From Ceratopteris richardii (lineage: Eukaryota > Streptophyta > Polypodiopsida > Polypodiales > Pteridaceae), in assembly GCA_020310875.1 (NCBI GenBank), contig CM035423.1, forward strand, positions 138,786,748-138,850,747: 64,000 nucleotides of DNA, read 5' to 3'. Positions 53,745-64,000 of this stretch are shown in pieces. The notes below the pieces were generated by a model. The model worked only from the letters and a program-made list of their open reading frames with translations. It made no database searches and was not told the DNA's origin. Within the stretch, counting starts at the first letter, position 1; the number at the start of each line of letters is the position of its first letter. The position numbers and the translations under genes were made by a program.

Positions 53745-54430
53745 TTTCAAGTCACGATACTTGACTTCAAAGTTACACGATACACGATCTTTGATCACAA
53801 GCGATACACGATACTTGATCAGGGACCACGATACACGATATCTGGATGCTCACGATACTCAATACTTGAGCTTACACGATACACGATACTTCTCAAGTAT
53901 CGCGATCTGCAAACCACGATACTCGATACCTGGATTTAAACGATACACGATACTTCAAGAGGGATGATACTCCATACTTGGATAAGCGCGATACTTGGAC
54001 CACACGATACACAATCTTTGATAGGTATCGCAATCGCTGTATGCACGATACACAATACTTGGTTGAAAACGATACTCGATACTTGGAAATCACGATACAC
54101 GATATTTCTGAAGTATCGCGATCTTTCCAGCGACGATACACGATACTTATCCAAACACGATACACGATACTTCGCAAGTATCACGATCGGTGACAACACG
54201 ATACACGATCTTGGATAGGTATCGTGATCTGTGAAACATGATACACAATACACGATCTTGGATAGGTATCGCGATCGGTGACAGCACGATACACGATCTT
54301 TGCAAAGTATCACGATCTTTGCAATGCGATACACGATATCTGGGAAATATCGCGATACTCAACCACAGGAGATCACGATACTTGCTAAGTATCGCGATAC
54401 TCGACAGCGAGAGAACACGATACTTGACCC
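53745..54430. repeat. A leader array, CACGATACACGATAC-like units
   Basis: Degenerate tandem units of ACACGATACACGATACTT interspersed with AAGTATCGCGATCTTT. It is the - strand counterpart of the leader arrays of B and C, lying between primer-binding site and gag. Confidence 0.9.
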
Positions 54431-55056
54431 TTTTTCAAATTTTTGCTAGATTTATTAAGTTTTGATTGCACACAGATGTTTTACAAGTTCTTCTACCCTC
54501 TCCTCACTCTCTGTATCACTCCACATCACACTTTTTCACCCTTGGTAAATCCTAGAGGATACCTGACGCAGATCGTTTTGTCTGAAAAACTTGAATTCAA
54601 ATGGTAATCATGAGTGTATATGAGTGTGCTTACCTCAAGCCCTCTGTCTCAACCCTTTACTCACAAGAGACTTGCTCTGCGCAGCTCCCAACCTCTTCTA
54701 TCACCGAAAACGATATCCGTTGGACACTGCTCACGATACTTGCTTACAAGACAAGTGATTTTCAAATGGCAGTTTTTTGGCTTTTACACTTGGCTTTTCC
54801 TACTTCCTGAAAATAAAACAACAAAACAAGGAGTGAAAGCTACTCTAACTACCTAACCTACTCCCTTACTCCTCCTACTCTACTCCTTCTACTCACTTCC
54901 CTAGACTAACAACTCACTACACACACTCCAAGAATGAGAAGTAGTAAGTGCGGCTGAAAATGACTTACCAAAGAAGAGAAAATCACCACTCCTCCTCTCG
55001 CTTCAATGCAAAAAAGCTACTTACCATCACACGAATGCCTCGGTTTGATTCGACAC
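54431..55056. other. A leader, proximal part
   Basis: Non-coding leader between the array and the primer-binding site. It is nearly the reverse complement of 61,733-62,350 in element C. Confidence 0.6.
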
Positions 55057-55074
55057 TCCCCGGCAACGGTGCCA
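55057..55074 (-). other. Primer-binding site, tRNA-Asp (A)
   Basis: TCCCCGGCAACGGTGCCA on the + strand; one mismatch from the plant tRNA-Asp 3' end. Eight bases from the LTR. Confidence 0.9.
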
Positions 55075-55081
55075 AAAAACG

Positions 55082-55970
55082 TGTTGACCTAAGTACCAAC
55101 TTAGGGACTTGTGGAGAAAGAGACTATACCTCAATCCCCTTCAAGTGCATATAGTGGGGATTCACGCTTTAATTATCAATCCAAAGAGTATACTAACCTA
55201 GCCGAGTGTATGAGGACATGCAATCAAATGATGATCAATGCAAATGAACTACTTAAAGAGTGCAAATGAGGCAAAGACTAATCCAAACAAGCTTCAATTG
55301 TCTGTCATGGTGTCACGATACTTGGTGCAACAACCGTCAGTAATTTGGACTTTTCTCTCAGCTCCGAACTCCAAATATAGCAAATAGCATATGCGTTTCG
55401 AAGCTCTCGAGAAGACGCATCAATTGCTGGTAGTTTCACTCAATTCTGACACTCCTATTTCAAGTTATGAGCAAAATACTGAGTCGTGGGAAAACCTTCC
55501 TACACTTCAGCACTTCCTACACTTCGCACACACCTTAACTACAACAAACAAACACTTTCATGGATAGACAACACTTCCTAACACTCTTTCCAAGCAATAC
55601 ACATGCATAAAAGCTCACAAAGAAGAAGATACAGAGTGAAGAAGACACAAATTCGAATTTTTTTGCTCCCTTCTCACAATGGCAAAAAGTCTTTACAAAG
55701 AGTCACAAATTGACTTATATACTTGTGCCCAAAAAATGGTCCTTTCACACAAGAGACCGGCACTTTATTCACTAAAAGACTAATTTCCTACTATTTTACA
55801 TGGGTAATGTTCTAATCTTCTGAGGGGATGCATCTAGAGGACTCCTCTAGTGCATTTACAACGGAAAATATATACAAGAATGGTTATGATACAAAAATAT
55901 GATGTCCAAATCGAAAAAATTTTGGGGCCCGTCTTTTTCTCTGCTTTATGCTCCCTTTAGCTCTGCAACA
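55082..55970 (-). mobile_element. 5' LTR of Athila-like element A
   Basis: 889 bp; on the - strand starts TGTTGCAGAGCTAAAG and ends TAGGTCAACA. It is closely similar to LTR C (60,818-61,707) in inverted orientation. TATATAAG lies at 55,714-55,721 (- strand). It is followed by AGGAC, the presumed target duplication. Confidence 0.88.
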
Positions 55971-56989
55971 AGGACTTACAAAACCACTTGTCTTGGTTCA
56001 AGATTGGATCTATGACCATGCAGCCAACTTAAATCTAAGAAGCCAACTTCTTCAAGTTTGAGTACATGAACAATGCATTACATTAGAATTAAAAAATTTT
56101 ATGATCACAAATCCAGGTATCACACATTCTCCTAGTTCTTCTAACACTAATCTTTGAGAAGAAGATGTTGAGTGTGTCAACAACTCTATGATGCAAAAGG
56201 ACTCAATCATGGAGGAACAGGATCAAGGGCGAGTGGACCTCTCTTCTTTCTCAAAGACTTATGCAACCACAACATTTTAGCCATAGAGGCAAGCAAAAAA
56301 GTATAAGAGAACTGCTGTATCAAATAAACAAATAGAGTTCAAGAAGAAAGTACTTACGGGCATGATGTAGATTTGGGTATGCAAAGGAGAGCAGCCACCA
56401 GCTTTGCCACAACAATTCCCATCCTGGCAAGCCAACCATGCCAAAACAAGAACCAAGCAATGAGGAAAAGCTCAATCACAAGGTCTCCGACAAATTTGTG
56501 TGCCTAAGGAATTAGCTGCATCTCAACAAGGACAATTACACATGTGGGGGATAGAACCAAGCACAAAAATCAAAAGATGGTCAACTCACCTCTTCAGAAA
56601 TAGTAAGAAGACAAGCAATAAGGGTATGGCTTTGGACACCAAAAGCACCCATAGCTTTCACACAACCAAAGATCCAACCATGACGGATACAAAATGTAAG
56701 CAACCACCCAAAGATGCAGAGGTCAAAAGTGATCTCTATGCAGCCAAACATTGTTCTAAAGTGGATCCCTACAAGGAGAAATGAACAGTTGTCATTCAAC
56801 CCTCGACTGATTGCATCATTTTGAGATCCAATGGATACCTCCAAAAAAAGATTGCATCCACATCTGCAAGTAACATTAGAAGCCTTGCTGTGCAAAAATC
56901 ATGTGCTCTTGGCATAATGCCATCTTTTGTACCATTCAGGCCATGCATTTCCAAAGTATGCATTACTATAGGGTCAAATTACACGACCA

Positions 56990-57700
56990 TGCATAGACAC
57001 AATTGAGAATCCCAAGCACTATAATAAAGTAAGTCTATGATCTAAGGATTAAGTCTATGATCTAAGGATTAAATCTATGATATAAGGATCCCATCATTTC
57101 AGATGGATCTGAATTGGACACCATTTGGTCACCCGTGTGTATGACCAAAGATCTAGAGTCTAGACTTACTACGAGGTCATGTGCTCTTGTGAAAAATTTA
57201 TCCACTTGGCTTAGTAGTTAATTCTCAAGGATGTGAAGTAGGAGGGCTTGGGTTCAATCCCCATGGGATACATGGGGAGAGTATTTTCCCCAAAGAGATC
57301 TAGATCCTTCTAGAAGTTTCCACTTGAGTTAACTCGAGTTAACTGGGACACATGGCACACATGGAGTTACATGGCCGACACATGGATGGTTAGTAACCAC
57401 CTGCCCAAGAAGGCAATACCTTGGAGGGAGCTATATATAGAGGCATTTGGTTGGGAGGAGAGTAATCTCTCTAGCATGTGGTGGTCATAATCTTGCATTG
57501 GTATCAGAGCCAATCTCTCATGGTGACCTTGGGGGACACCATCACCTTCTTCATAAGTTCCAAGCTCTCATGGTGACCTTGGGGGACACCATCACCTTCT
57601 TCATAAGTTCTCGTAAGATCTTGCTAATCGAAATTTTGCATATCCTTCTCTTTATCTCAATACATGCATCTCTTCTTTATTGGTTCGTGTGCAACCATAT
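56990..57700 (+). mobile_element. LTR end and leader of a truncated copia-type element
   Basis: An initiator-Met primer-binding site (TGGTATCAGAGC, 57,499-57,510) follows a probable LTR end ...TCTTGCA at 57,497. The presumed LTR contains three copies of AAGTCTATGATCTAAGGATT-like sequence near 57,030-57,085 and a tRNA-like segment at 57,200-57,270. After the primer-binding site a 47-bp unit (CTCTCATGGTGACCTTGGGG...) is duplicated in tandem. LTR start and 3' LTR are not identified. Confidence 0.5.
57207..57261 (+). promoter_or_regulatory. Pol III-like A and B boxes
   Basis: TGGCTTAGTAG (57,207-57,217) resembles a tRNA A box and GGTTCAATCCC (57,251-57,261) a B box, at a tRNA-like spacing. The segment looks tRNA-derived but lacks a full cloverleaf. 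Confidence 0.4.
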
Positions 57701-57734
57701 CCATGGTAGTAAGATGGAAAGACATTAGAGTTCA

Positions 57735-58410
57735 AGAGGCAGGTTTTGAACCCCCGTAATCATCATGATAGAGATTCTTCTTAACCAAGGGAACAATTTG
57801 TGTTCGTGATACAATTTAGTAGTCGCATCATGGATTTTTGAAGATCAAAGACAAAAGGAGAAAGCTATCCACATGCAATGGCATGCCGACTTCAAACCCA
57901 TGATCTCATGCTATAGAGTTCTTCCTCCTATCCAACCAAGCAAACACGTCGATGAGTTTTGATTCTAGGCAGGTAAGATCAAGCTCAAATTTGCACACTG
58001 CAAAACTTTCTCCACCATAAGCAAAAGGATGATATCTTCAGATGATGTTGGCCGGGGCTTGAACCCATGATGTCCAAGAGACTTCGCTCTCATCTATCCA
58101 TGAGAGCAAGTGTCTTTTGTTATACATTTATGATTGCCATGGTATATCCCGTTGCGGAACTTTATAGAGCACAAGCAAAAGGAGGGGACATATATAGATG
58201 GTGGTTATAGGGGCTTGAACGCATGACCTTCATGTGTAGAGAGCTTCCCTTTATCCAACATAGCAAGGGCCGCATGTAGCAATGTTCTTCAGAATTAATA
58301 AACTATGGTGTAGAACTACACATATCACAAAGAGGGAAAAGTTGAACGCAAGTAGAGATCAAGCCCTTGACTTCTCAAGCCGAGAGTGCTCGTCTACACC
58401 ATTCCACCAA
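57735..58410 (-). repeat. Tandem tRNA-like modules
   Basis: Five divergent units at about 57,745, 57,890, 58,050, 58,205 and 58,340. On the - strand each shows a T-arm-like GGGTTCAAGCCCC (or close variant) preceded by an AGAGC/GAGAG-containing anticodon- and D-arm-like segment. Spacing is about 135-165 bp. None has a convincing complete cloverleaf. Only the last unit is present in the left inverted arm (6,340-6,420). Confidence 0.4.
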
Positions 58411-60540
58411 ACATCTTTGATGTCAATCAAGTACTACTACAGATACTCATATTTTGTTGTAGATGAGGTCTGATCATCAGACACAAAAGGGATTCGTCTA
58501 TGGCCAGTGTAGATCCGTGTATCTCTTCAATCATATTGAAGTGTTTCAAACATTATAGTAATAGGACTTGGGTGATTTTATTTGATGCAGTATTTTACGT
58601 GTTTTAATTACATATACTCTCTACTAAACCCCGATTCTCTTGAGTTCTCTTCATTTTCTTGAGTTTGTTGCTATCCCCGACCAAACCCAAGTGCAAAATT
58701 TGAAATTCCTTGGTGAGCTAATTTCATGTCAGCAGAAGTCAAGGATAAAGAATGGCTCTTCCTGAGGATCAATGGAAAGATGTAGCTAAACTAGAAGATA
58801 AGTATTTTCTAAGTTCAAGTTTTCATTTCAATACTTTCTTTATTCGATGCTTTGATGTAGCTTGCATCTAAATATTATTGAAGCATGGTAGTACTCATTT
58901 TCTATAATGCAAATGCTATGAATTCATTGAAAGCTAAACAAACATAGCAGTATTGGGAAATACATCAAGCACTAGCATGCACCTATGAAAGAATATTGGT
59001 GCATTTCTCCTTTTCAAAGAATGTTTTCATGCACAAAACACATTTTCTTCTTGCTTGAAAAAGATAGTTAATGCTTAAGTTTGTGCACATGTTTATATCT
59101 TTTTTAAAAGGCTAGCAAGTAGAATGTCTGTGCATGGATGATTGGGAACATGCATTTTCAAGCTCAAGAATTGCTTGATTTAAGTTTGGTGCATGAAAGG
59201 AGAATGCCAACATATGCATGCTTTCACATGCATTTGCATGCAAGAATAGGCATTTGCATATGTATGATTGTTTGTTAAGTAGTTGAATAGTTATACTTTT
59301 GTTACCTCCTTTTTCTAACTCGACTTAGATAGCTAGGGAAAATAGTAGCAAACTAGGTAGATGCAAGGCTCCTAGCTGCCATGAAACTCACGTAGCTAGT
59401 TTGTTTTTCCCAAACATGATACTTAGGTATCATAAATTAGGATTCTTGATTAAGAAAAGTAGGCCCTTCAAAAGTCAAGTGTTCAATATTCTTACTCATA
59501 GGAATGGCAAGAAAATAGGGCTACTTGAAAATTTCCATGATAACTCTAAGTTTAGGAACAAATTTAGAGAATCCTAACAACAAGCTTGAATGTCAAAATT
59601 CATGCATCCAAGTAGGATGATTTGGAATGCTTTTATTTGATTCAATCCCTAGATGTGATAGCAATCAAATAAAACCAAATGAAACTTAAACTAGTTGAAC
59701 GTTTAAAGTTCAAAAGATAGTTGAGATGTTCCAAACTTGTAAAAAACCGTAGAGTTTTTGAAGTTTTCACTTTGAATTCATCCTAAGGATTGATGAAGAT
59801 CAGAGAAGTGATTCAAATCTTAGCATGAATTGAACTTCGATATTCAATAATAGATGATAGATTCTATGACTGTATCTTTGGGACAAATGCAAAAAACTTC
59901 CTTTTAGAGGATTAGAGAGTCATTCTTGGTCTCGTTTGAGCTAATTGTAGCTTAATAAGAAACCTAAGCCAAAGTGATCTTTAGGAATTGTGATACTTCC
60001 TAAAGATATGCCAATAAAGGAAATCATCTAGTTAACTATTTCATGGGTTAAAAAGAAATATCTTTTGTACAAGCAATAAAGCTTTAAGTTTTGGTCTTGT
60101 CCAAAAGTCAAGAATTTCTTTTGAAGATCATTCTAGGAAAGTAACAGATTCTAAGATGAATCATTGGCTTATTATTACTTGATTCCTTGGCAGAAATCTA
60201 AACTTCTTGAAAGAAAAATATCTCCCTAGATTTGAGATTGGAATCTTTCAAGTAAGTTAGTATTACTTGATTCCTTGGAAAGAATCTAAAATTCTTGAAG
60301 GAAAATATCTCCCTAGATGTGAGACTGGAACCTTTCAAGTAAGTTTAATAGCAAGTAGTTGCCAATAGTTCCCAAACCTCTGGTATTGGTACTTAAGTCC
60401 AAATATGGATATAACCTAAAGGTGTTTCAAAGATTCTTAGCTTTGGAATCTGAGAGGCATCAGTGTATGCTTGGACTTAAGTTGAGGGAAAGATCTCTAA
60501 GAAATCCTGCTGGTAAGCAAAGAAGCTTTTGATAGCTCAG
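58411..60540. other. Arm interior, no gene seen
   Basis: AT-rich non-coding part of the right inverted arm, matching 4,300-6,340 on the other strand. Confidence 0.6.
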
Positions 60541-60817
60541 GAAAATAACATTAGAGGAGGATAAAAATGAATTAAAAAAGATTGGTTCATGGAAGGAGAG
60601 GAGAGCTAAACAAAAAGCCAAGTGGGAGAAAAAATGAAAAGGAAGAGAAAAAAACACCCAGACCAACCTTCAAAAAACAATGCAAGCTACAAATCTAACA
60701 CAAAATCAGAATTGTAGCAATATAAGGGAATTATCAAAACAATTGGACACTTTAATAAGAGCACATTAGGCAAGATTAATAGAAGGATTAAGTGTTGCAG
60801 ATCAAGAAAAAGTATAT
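60540..60817 (+). pseudogene. gypsy gag fragment
   Basis: Lys/Arg-rich linker followed by MQATNLTQNQNCSNIREL and LDTLIRAH, matching 3,940-4,200 on the - strand. Stops are present and it is cut by LTR C. Confidence 0.6.
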
Positions 60818-61707
60818 TGTTGCAGAGCAAAGAGAGCACAAGGCAGAGAAAAAGACGGGCCCCAAAATTTTTCCGATTTGGACACCCAATTTTTTATTAT
60901 AACCATTCTTGTAATATAGTTTCCGATGTAAATGCACTAGAGGAGTCCTCTAGATGCATCCCCACAGAAGATTAGAAGCTTACCCATGTAAATTAGTAGG
61001 AAATTAGTCTTTTAGTGAATAAAGTGCCAGTCTCTTGTGTGAAAGGACCATTTTTAGGGCACAAGTATATAAGTCAATTTGTGACTCTTTGTAAAGACTT
61101 TTTGCCATTGTGAGAATCAAGAGCACAAAAATTCGAATTTGTGTCTTCTCCTCTCTGTATCATCTTCTTTGTGAGCTTGTATGCATGTGTGTTGCATGGA
61201 AAGAGTGTTTGGAGGTGTTGTCTATCCATGAAAGTGTTTGTTTGCTGTAGTTGAGGTGTGTGCGAAGTGTAGGAAGTGCTGAAGTGTAATAAGGTCATTC
61301 CCACGACTTAGTATTTTGCTCATAACTTGAAGCAAAAGCGTCAGAATCAAGTGAAAATACAACCATTGGATGCGTCTTCTTGAGAGCTTCGAAACGCATT
61401 GTTATTTGCTATATTTGGAGTTCGGAGCTGAGAGAAAAGCTCGATTTATTGTTGGTTGCTGCACCAAGTATCGTGACACCATGACTATCAGTTAGAGCTT
61501 GTTTGGATAAGTCATTGCCTTGTTTGCACTCTTTGAGTAACTCTTTTGCATTGATCATCATTTGAATGCACGTCTTCATACACTCGGCTAGGTTTGTATA
61601 CTCATCGGATTGATAATTAAAGCGTGAATCCCCACTATATGCACTTGAGGGGGATTGAGGTACAATCTCTTTCTCCGCAAGTCCCTAAGTTGGTTCTTAG
61701 GTACACA
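60818..61707 (+). mobile_element. 5' LTR of Athila-like element C
   Basis: 890 bp, starts TGTTGCAGAGCAAAGAG and ends GTACACA. Same family as A and B; TATATAAG at 61,066-61,073. It is inserted in an old gag at ...AAAGTATAT, where the left arm shows the uninterrupted sequence. Confidence 0.88.
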
Positions 61708-61714
61708 CGTTTTT

Positions 61715-61732
61715 TGGCGCCGTTGCCGGGGA
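61715..61732 (+). other. Primer-binding site, tRNA-Asp (C)
   Basis: TGGCGCCGTTGCCGGGGA, an exact 18-base complement of the plant tRNA-Asp 3' end. Confidence 0.93.
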
Positions 61733-62355
61733 GTGTCGAATCAAACCGAGGCATTCGTGTGATGGTAAGTGGCTTTTTGCATTGAAGTGAGAGGAGGAGT
61801 AGTGATTTTCTCTTCTTTGGTAAGTCACTTTCAGCAGCACTTACTACTTCTCATTCTTGGAGTGTGTGTAGTGAGTTGTTAGTCTAGGGAAGTGAGTGGA
61901 ATGAGTAGAGTAGGAGAAGTAAGGGAGAAGGTTAGGTAGTGAGAGTAGCATTCAATCCTTATAGTGTTGTTCTATTTTCAATGAATAGGAAAATTCAAAA
62001 GTATAAAAGCTAAAAATGTCATTTGGAAGTCACTTGTATTTTAAACAAGTATCATGAGAGGAGCTGTTGAGTATTGCGAGCTACAGTCCGGTTCGTGGGA
62101 GCTGCGCAGAGCGAGTGTGGTGTGATTAAAGGGTTGAGAGCGAGGACTGGAGGTGAGCACACTCATCTACACTCATGCTTACCACTTAAATTCACTAGTT
62201 TGGAAAAAAACGATCTGCGTTAGGTATCGTGGAGGACTTACAGGGGGTAGAAAGTGTGTTTTGGGTGATACAGAGAGTGAGGAGAGGGTAGAAGAACCTG
62301 GAAAACATCTGTATTCATTCAAAACCCAAAAGATCTAGCAAAAAATTTGAAAAAA
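61733..62355. other. C leader, proximal part
   Basis: Non-coding; inverted counterpart of the element A leader (54,431-55,056). Confidence 0.6.
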
Positions 62356-62716
62356 GGGGTCAAGTATCGTGTTCTCCAGCGGTCGAGTATCGTGATACCT
62401 GATAAGTATCGTGATCCCCTGTGCTTGAGTATCGCGACACTTCCCTGAGATCGTGTATCGTGGTTGCCCGATCGCGATACTTCACCAAGTATCGTGTATC
62501 GAGTATCATGTGTCTCCGAGTATCGTGTATCGTGTTCTATCGATCGTGATACTTGCTAGAGATCGTATATCGTGTATCGTGTATCGTGTTCTATCGATCG
62601 CGATACTTGCTAGAGATCATATATCGTGTATCGTGTTGCTCTTGATCGTGATACTCCACCAAGTGTCGTGTATCGAGTATCGTCTGTGTCTAGATATCGA
62701 GTATCGCGTACTCAGG
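62356..62716. repeat. C leader array, GTATCGTGTATCGTG-like units
   Basis: Degenerate units with TATCGTGTATCGTG and the inverted motif TCGATCGCGATACTTG. It is cut by LTR D2, so no gag of C is present. Confidence 0.88.
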
Positions 62717-63299
62717 TGTTGACAGTATACGGGAAGAAGCAAGTACGGACACACATGCAGATCTAGCACTAAGGCAACCCTTCATTTTTTTTTCAAAACC
62801 CTTACATCATTTTAAAGTGATTCTCATCACTAAAAACCCTTGTAAATATCATTTCACCTTTTTGTAGCTCCATTTTGTACAAGCCGAGGAGTCCTCGAGC
62901 TTGGGGAGCCTTAGAAGTAGTTGCCTGCCAATTTTCATAATTTTTAGATCTCGTTTGAGCCCTCAAATAAGCCCTAGAACCTAATTTTTAACTAGGCCGG
63001 ACACTAGGTCTGGACAGGGCCAAAGCTAGTCAAAAACTATAAATAGAGCTAGAGAGCTCATTTTTGAGCTAGCTTCTTGTAGTTTGAGCTTGTATGAGAA
63101 CTTTGTTGCAATAGAAGTGATTCCATTGTCTTACTCTCTTTGTTCTTGCCGTGTGCGTGCGTGTGCGTGTATGTGTGTGCATGCTTGTGTGCTTCTCACT
63201 CACGCACTTGTGCTTCCACTTGCTCGTGGTCTTCATACCATCCTCACGTCTTCCCGGATTGACATTAAAGGAGGTGCTACTCATCACTGAGCTACACCA
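62717..63299 (+). mobile_element. 5' LTR of Athila-like element D2
   Basis: 583 bp, starts TGTTGACAGTATAC and ends GCTACACCA before a tRNA-Asp primer-binding site. Same family as D1. Contains TATAAATA at 63,038-63,045 in CAAAAAC-TATAAATA-GAGC, the probable promoter. Confidence 0.85.
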
Positions 63300-63304
63300 A
63301 ATTT

Positions 63305-63322
63305 TGGCGCCGTTGCCGGGGA
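63305..63322 (+). other. Primer-binding site, tRNA-Asp (D2)
   Basis: TGGCGCCGTTGCCGGGGA, exact match to the tRNA-Asp complement. Confidence 0.93.
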
Positions 63323-63644
63323 TTCGAGCTTTGAGGACGAGCGTGTGATGGTAAGACGTAGAGAGGACGCGTTGGAATGGTAAGTAGTCGGTAAATTTCT
63401 GATTTTTCTCCATTTCCATCTCCATCTTCACCTCCTTCTCCATCTCCACCTCCACCTCCTTCCCCACTACATATTCCCTCTTCCTTGTCATTCCCCTCAT
63501 TTGTTGTGTGCGAGTTTGAGAGAGAGCGAGCGTGTGTGTTCTTGTTTTGTGTGTTTTTTGCATGTTTCTTGCAGGTGGCAGCTCCATCATCATCTCCAGC
63601 AAGCTCAGCAGGTACGGAATCTGTCTGCACAGTCCCCGAGGCGT

Positions 63645-64000
63645 TGAGCTCGAGCTATCGCGACACTCCGAAAACTTCACCCAATCACGATTCTGAGTGC
63701 ACCACGACACTACGCAGGCCTAGAGCTCCCAGGATCACTAGACAGAACAGAAAAATTCACCATATCCCGAGCTATCGCGACACCTCGAGGTATCGCGACA
63801 CTCACGAGCTATCGCGACACCTCACGACCTATCGCGACACCTCACGACCTATCGCAACACTTGGGAGTATCGCGACACCTCACGACCTATCGCGACACTT
63901 CGACCTATCGCGACACCCCACGAGCTATCGTGACACCTCACGACCTATCGCGACACTTCGACCTATCGCGACACTTCGAGCTATCGCGACACCTCCCACC
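63645..64000. repeat. D2 leader array, CTATCGCGACACCTC-like units
   Basis: At least 15 units of GAGCTATCGCGACACCTC or ACCTATCGCGACACTTCG type, more regular than the other arrays, running off the end of the window. Confidence 0.9.

Larger units (their letters stand above)
32245..55970 (-). mobile_element. Athila-like Ty3/gypsy element A (no 3' LTR seen)
   Basis: Read from 55,970 leftwards: LTR, tRNA-Asp primer-binding site, TATCG/CACGATA leader array, gag, [10.2 kb DNA transposon], end of gag, protease, reverse transcriptase, RNase H, integrase, second protease-like domain and extra 3' ORFs, ending at the head-on junction with element B near 32,245. Several stops and frameshifts make it inactive. 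AGGAC follows the LTR at 55,971; the inverted arm at about 7,100 shows the uninterrupted target. The matching left copy of the duplication is not visible. Confidence 0.85.
55976..60817. repeat. Inverted repeat, right arm (partner 3,940-7,100)
   Basis: Reverse complement of the left arm with scattered substitutions. It starts in the end of the post-integrase protease-like domain (CTTGGTTCAAGATTGGATC) and ends in gag (ATGCAAGCTACAAATCTAAC near 60,681), where LTR C cuts it at 60,818. 56,547-58,335 is absent from the left arm. No intact gene. Confidence 0.8.

Noticed and set aside
57735..58410. Functional tRNA genes
   Set aside because: Only the T-arm-like motif is clear; no complete cloverleaf or anticodon loop could be drawn.
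63069..63710. 213-codon gene on the - strand
   Set aside because: Runs antisense across LTR D2, the primer-binding site and a trinucleotide repeat; explained by the retroelement.

Overview
This window reads as nuclear DNA of a land plant with a large, transposon-packed genome. The LTR retrotransposons carry primer-binding sites matching plant initiator tRNA-Met (TGGTATCAGAGC) and tRNA-Asp (TGGCGCCGTTGYCGGGGA). Ty1/copia and Athila-like Ty3/gypsy polyproteins dominate, introns have GT..AG ends, and some promoters have TATA boxes. I cannot name the species; a fern, lycophyte or gymnosperm is as plausible as an angiosperm. I see no ordinary single-copy host gene. Almost everything is a mobile element, nested in other mobile elements.

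Layout. 1-2,640: microsatellites and unassigned DNA. 2,833-8,600 (- strand): decayed Ty3/gypsy pieces (gag, protease, integrase and a post-integrase protease-like domain), part of which recurs inverted at 55,976-60,817. 8,600-10,590: 5' end of a dead copia element. 10,591-15,432: LTR, leader and broken gag of an Athila-like element (D1). 15,433-32,245: a second Athila-like element (B, + strand). Its leader is split by a 3.4 kb non-autonomous LTR element (17,620-20,993), and its gag is split by a young, nearly complete copia element (23,284-29,721, 5-bp target duplication GGTAG). B stops abruptly at about 32,245, head-on against the 3' end of a third Athila-like element (A, - strand, 32,245-55,970). 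A carries gag, protease, RT, RNase H, integrase, a second protease-like domain and an extra 3' ORF. 55,976-60,817: inverted old-element arm with tRNA-like modules. 60,818-62,716: LTR and leader of element C (same family as A). 62,717-64,000: LTR and leader of element D2.

The most interesting object is a 10.2 kb DNA transposon (40,991-51,190) inserted in the gag zinc-knuckle codons of element A. It has imperfect 34-bp terminal inverted repeats (31/34 identical). It carries four genes: a spliced transposase-like gene of a family I cannot assign; a TATA-driven gene for a 296-aa protein that joins the histone H3 N-terminus (ARNKQTARK) to a complete H3 histone fold through a Pro/Gln/Arg-rich insert of about 190 residues; a spliced 490-codon gene of unknown function with one in-frame TAG; and a spliced gene whose N-terminal half resembles a BAH (nucleosome-binding) domain. 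Two long near-perfect hairpins lie between the converging genes. A transposon carrying an H3 mimic together with a possible chromatin reader is, as far as I know, undescribed.

A second theme concerns all five Athila-like copies (D1, B, A, C, D2). Each has a degenerate array of short, CpG-rich, self-complementary units (TATCGCGATA-like) after the primer-binding site; where gag is present the array lies between the two. The unit sequence differs between copies.
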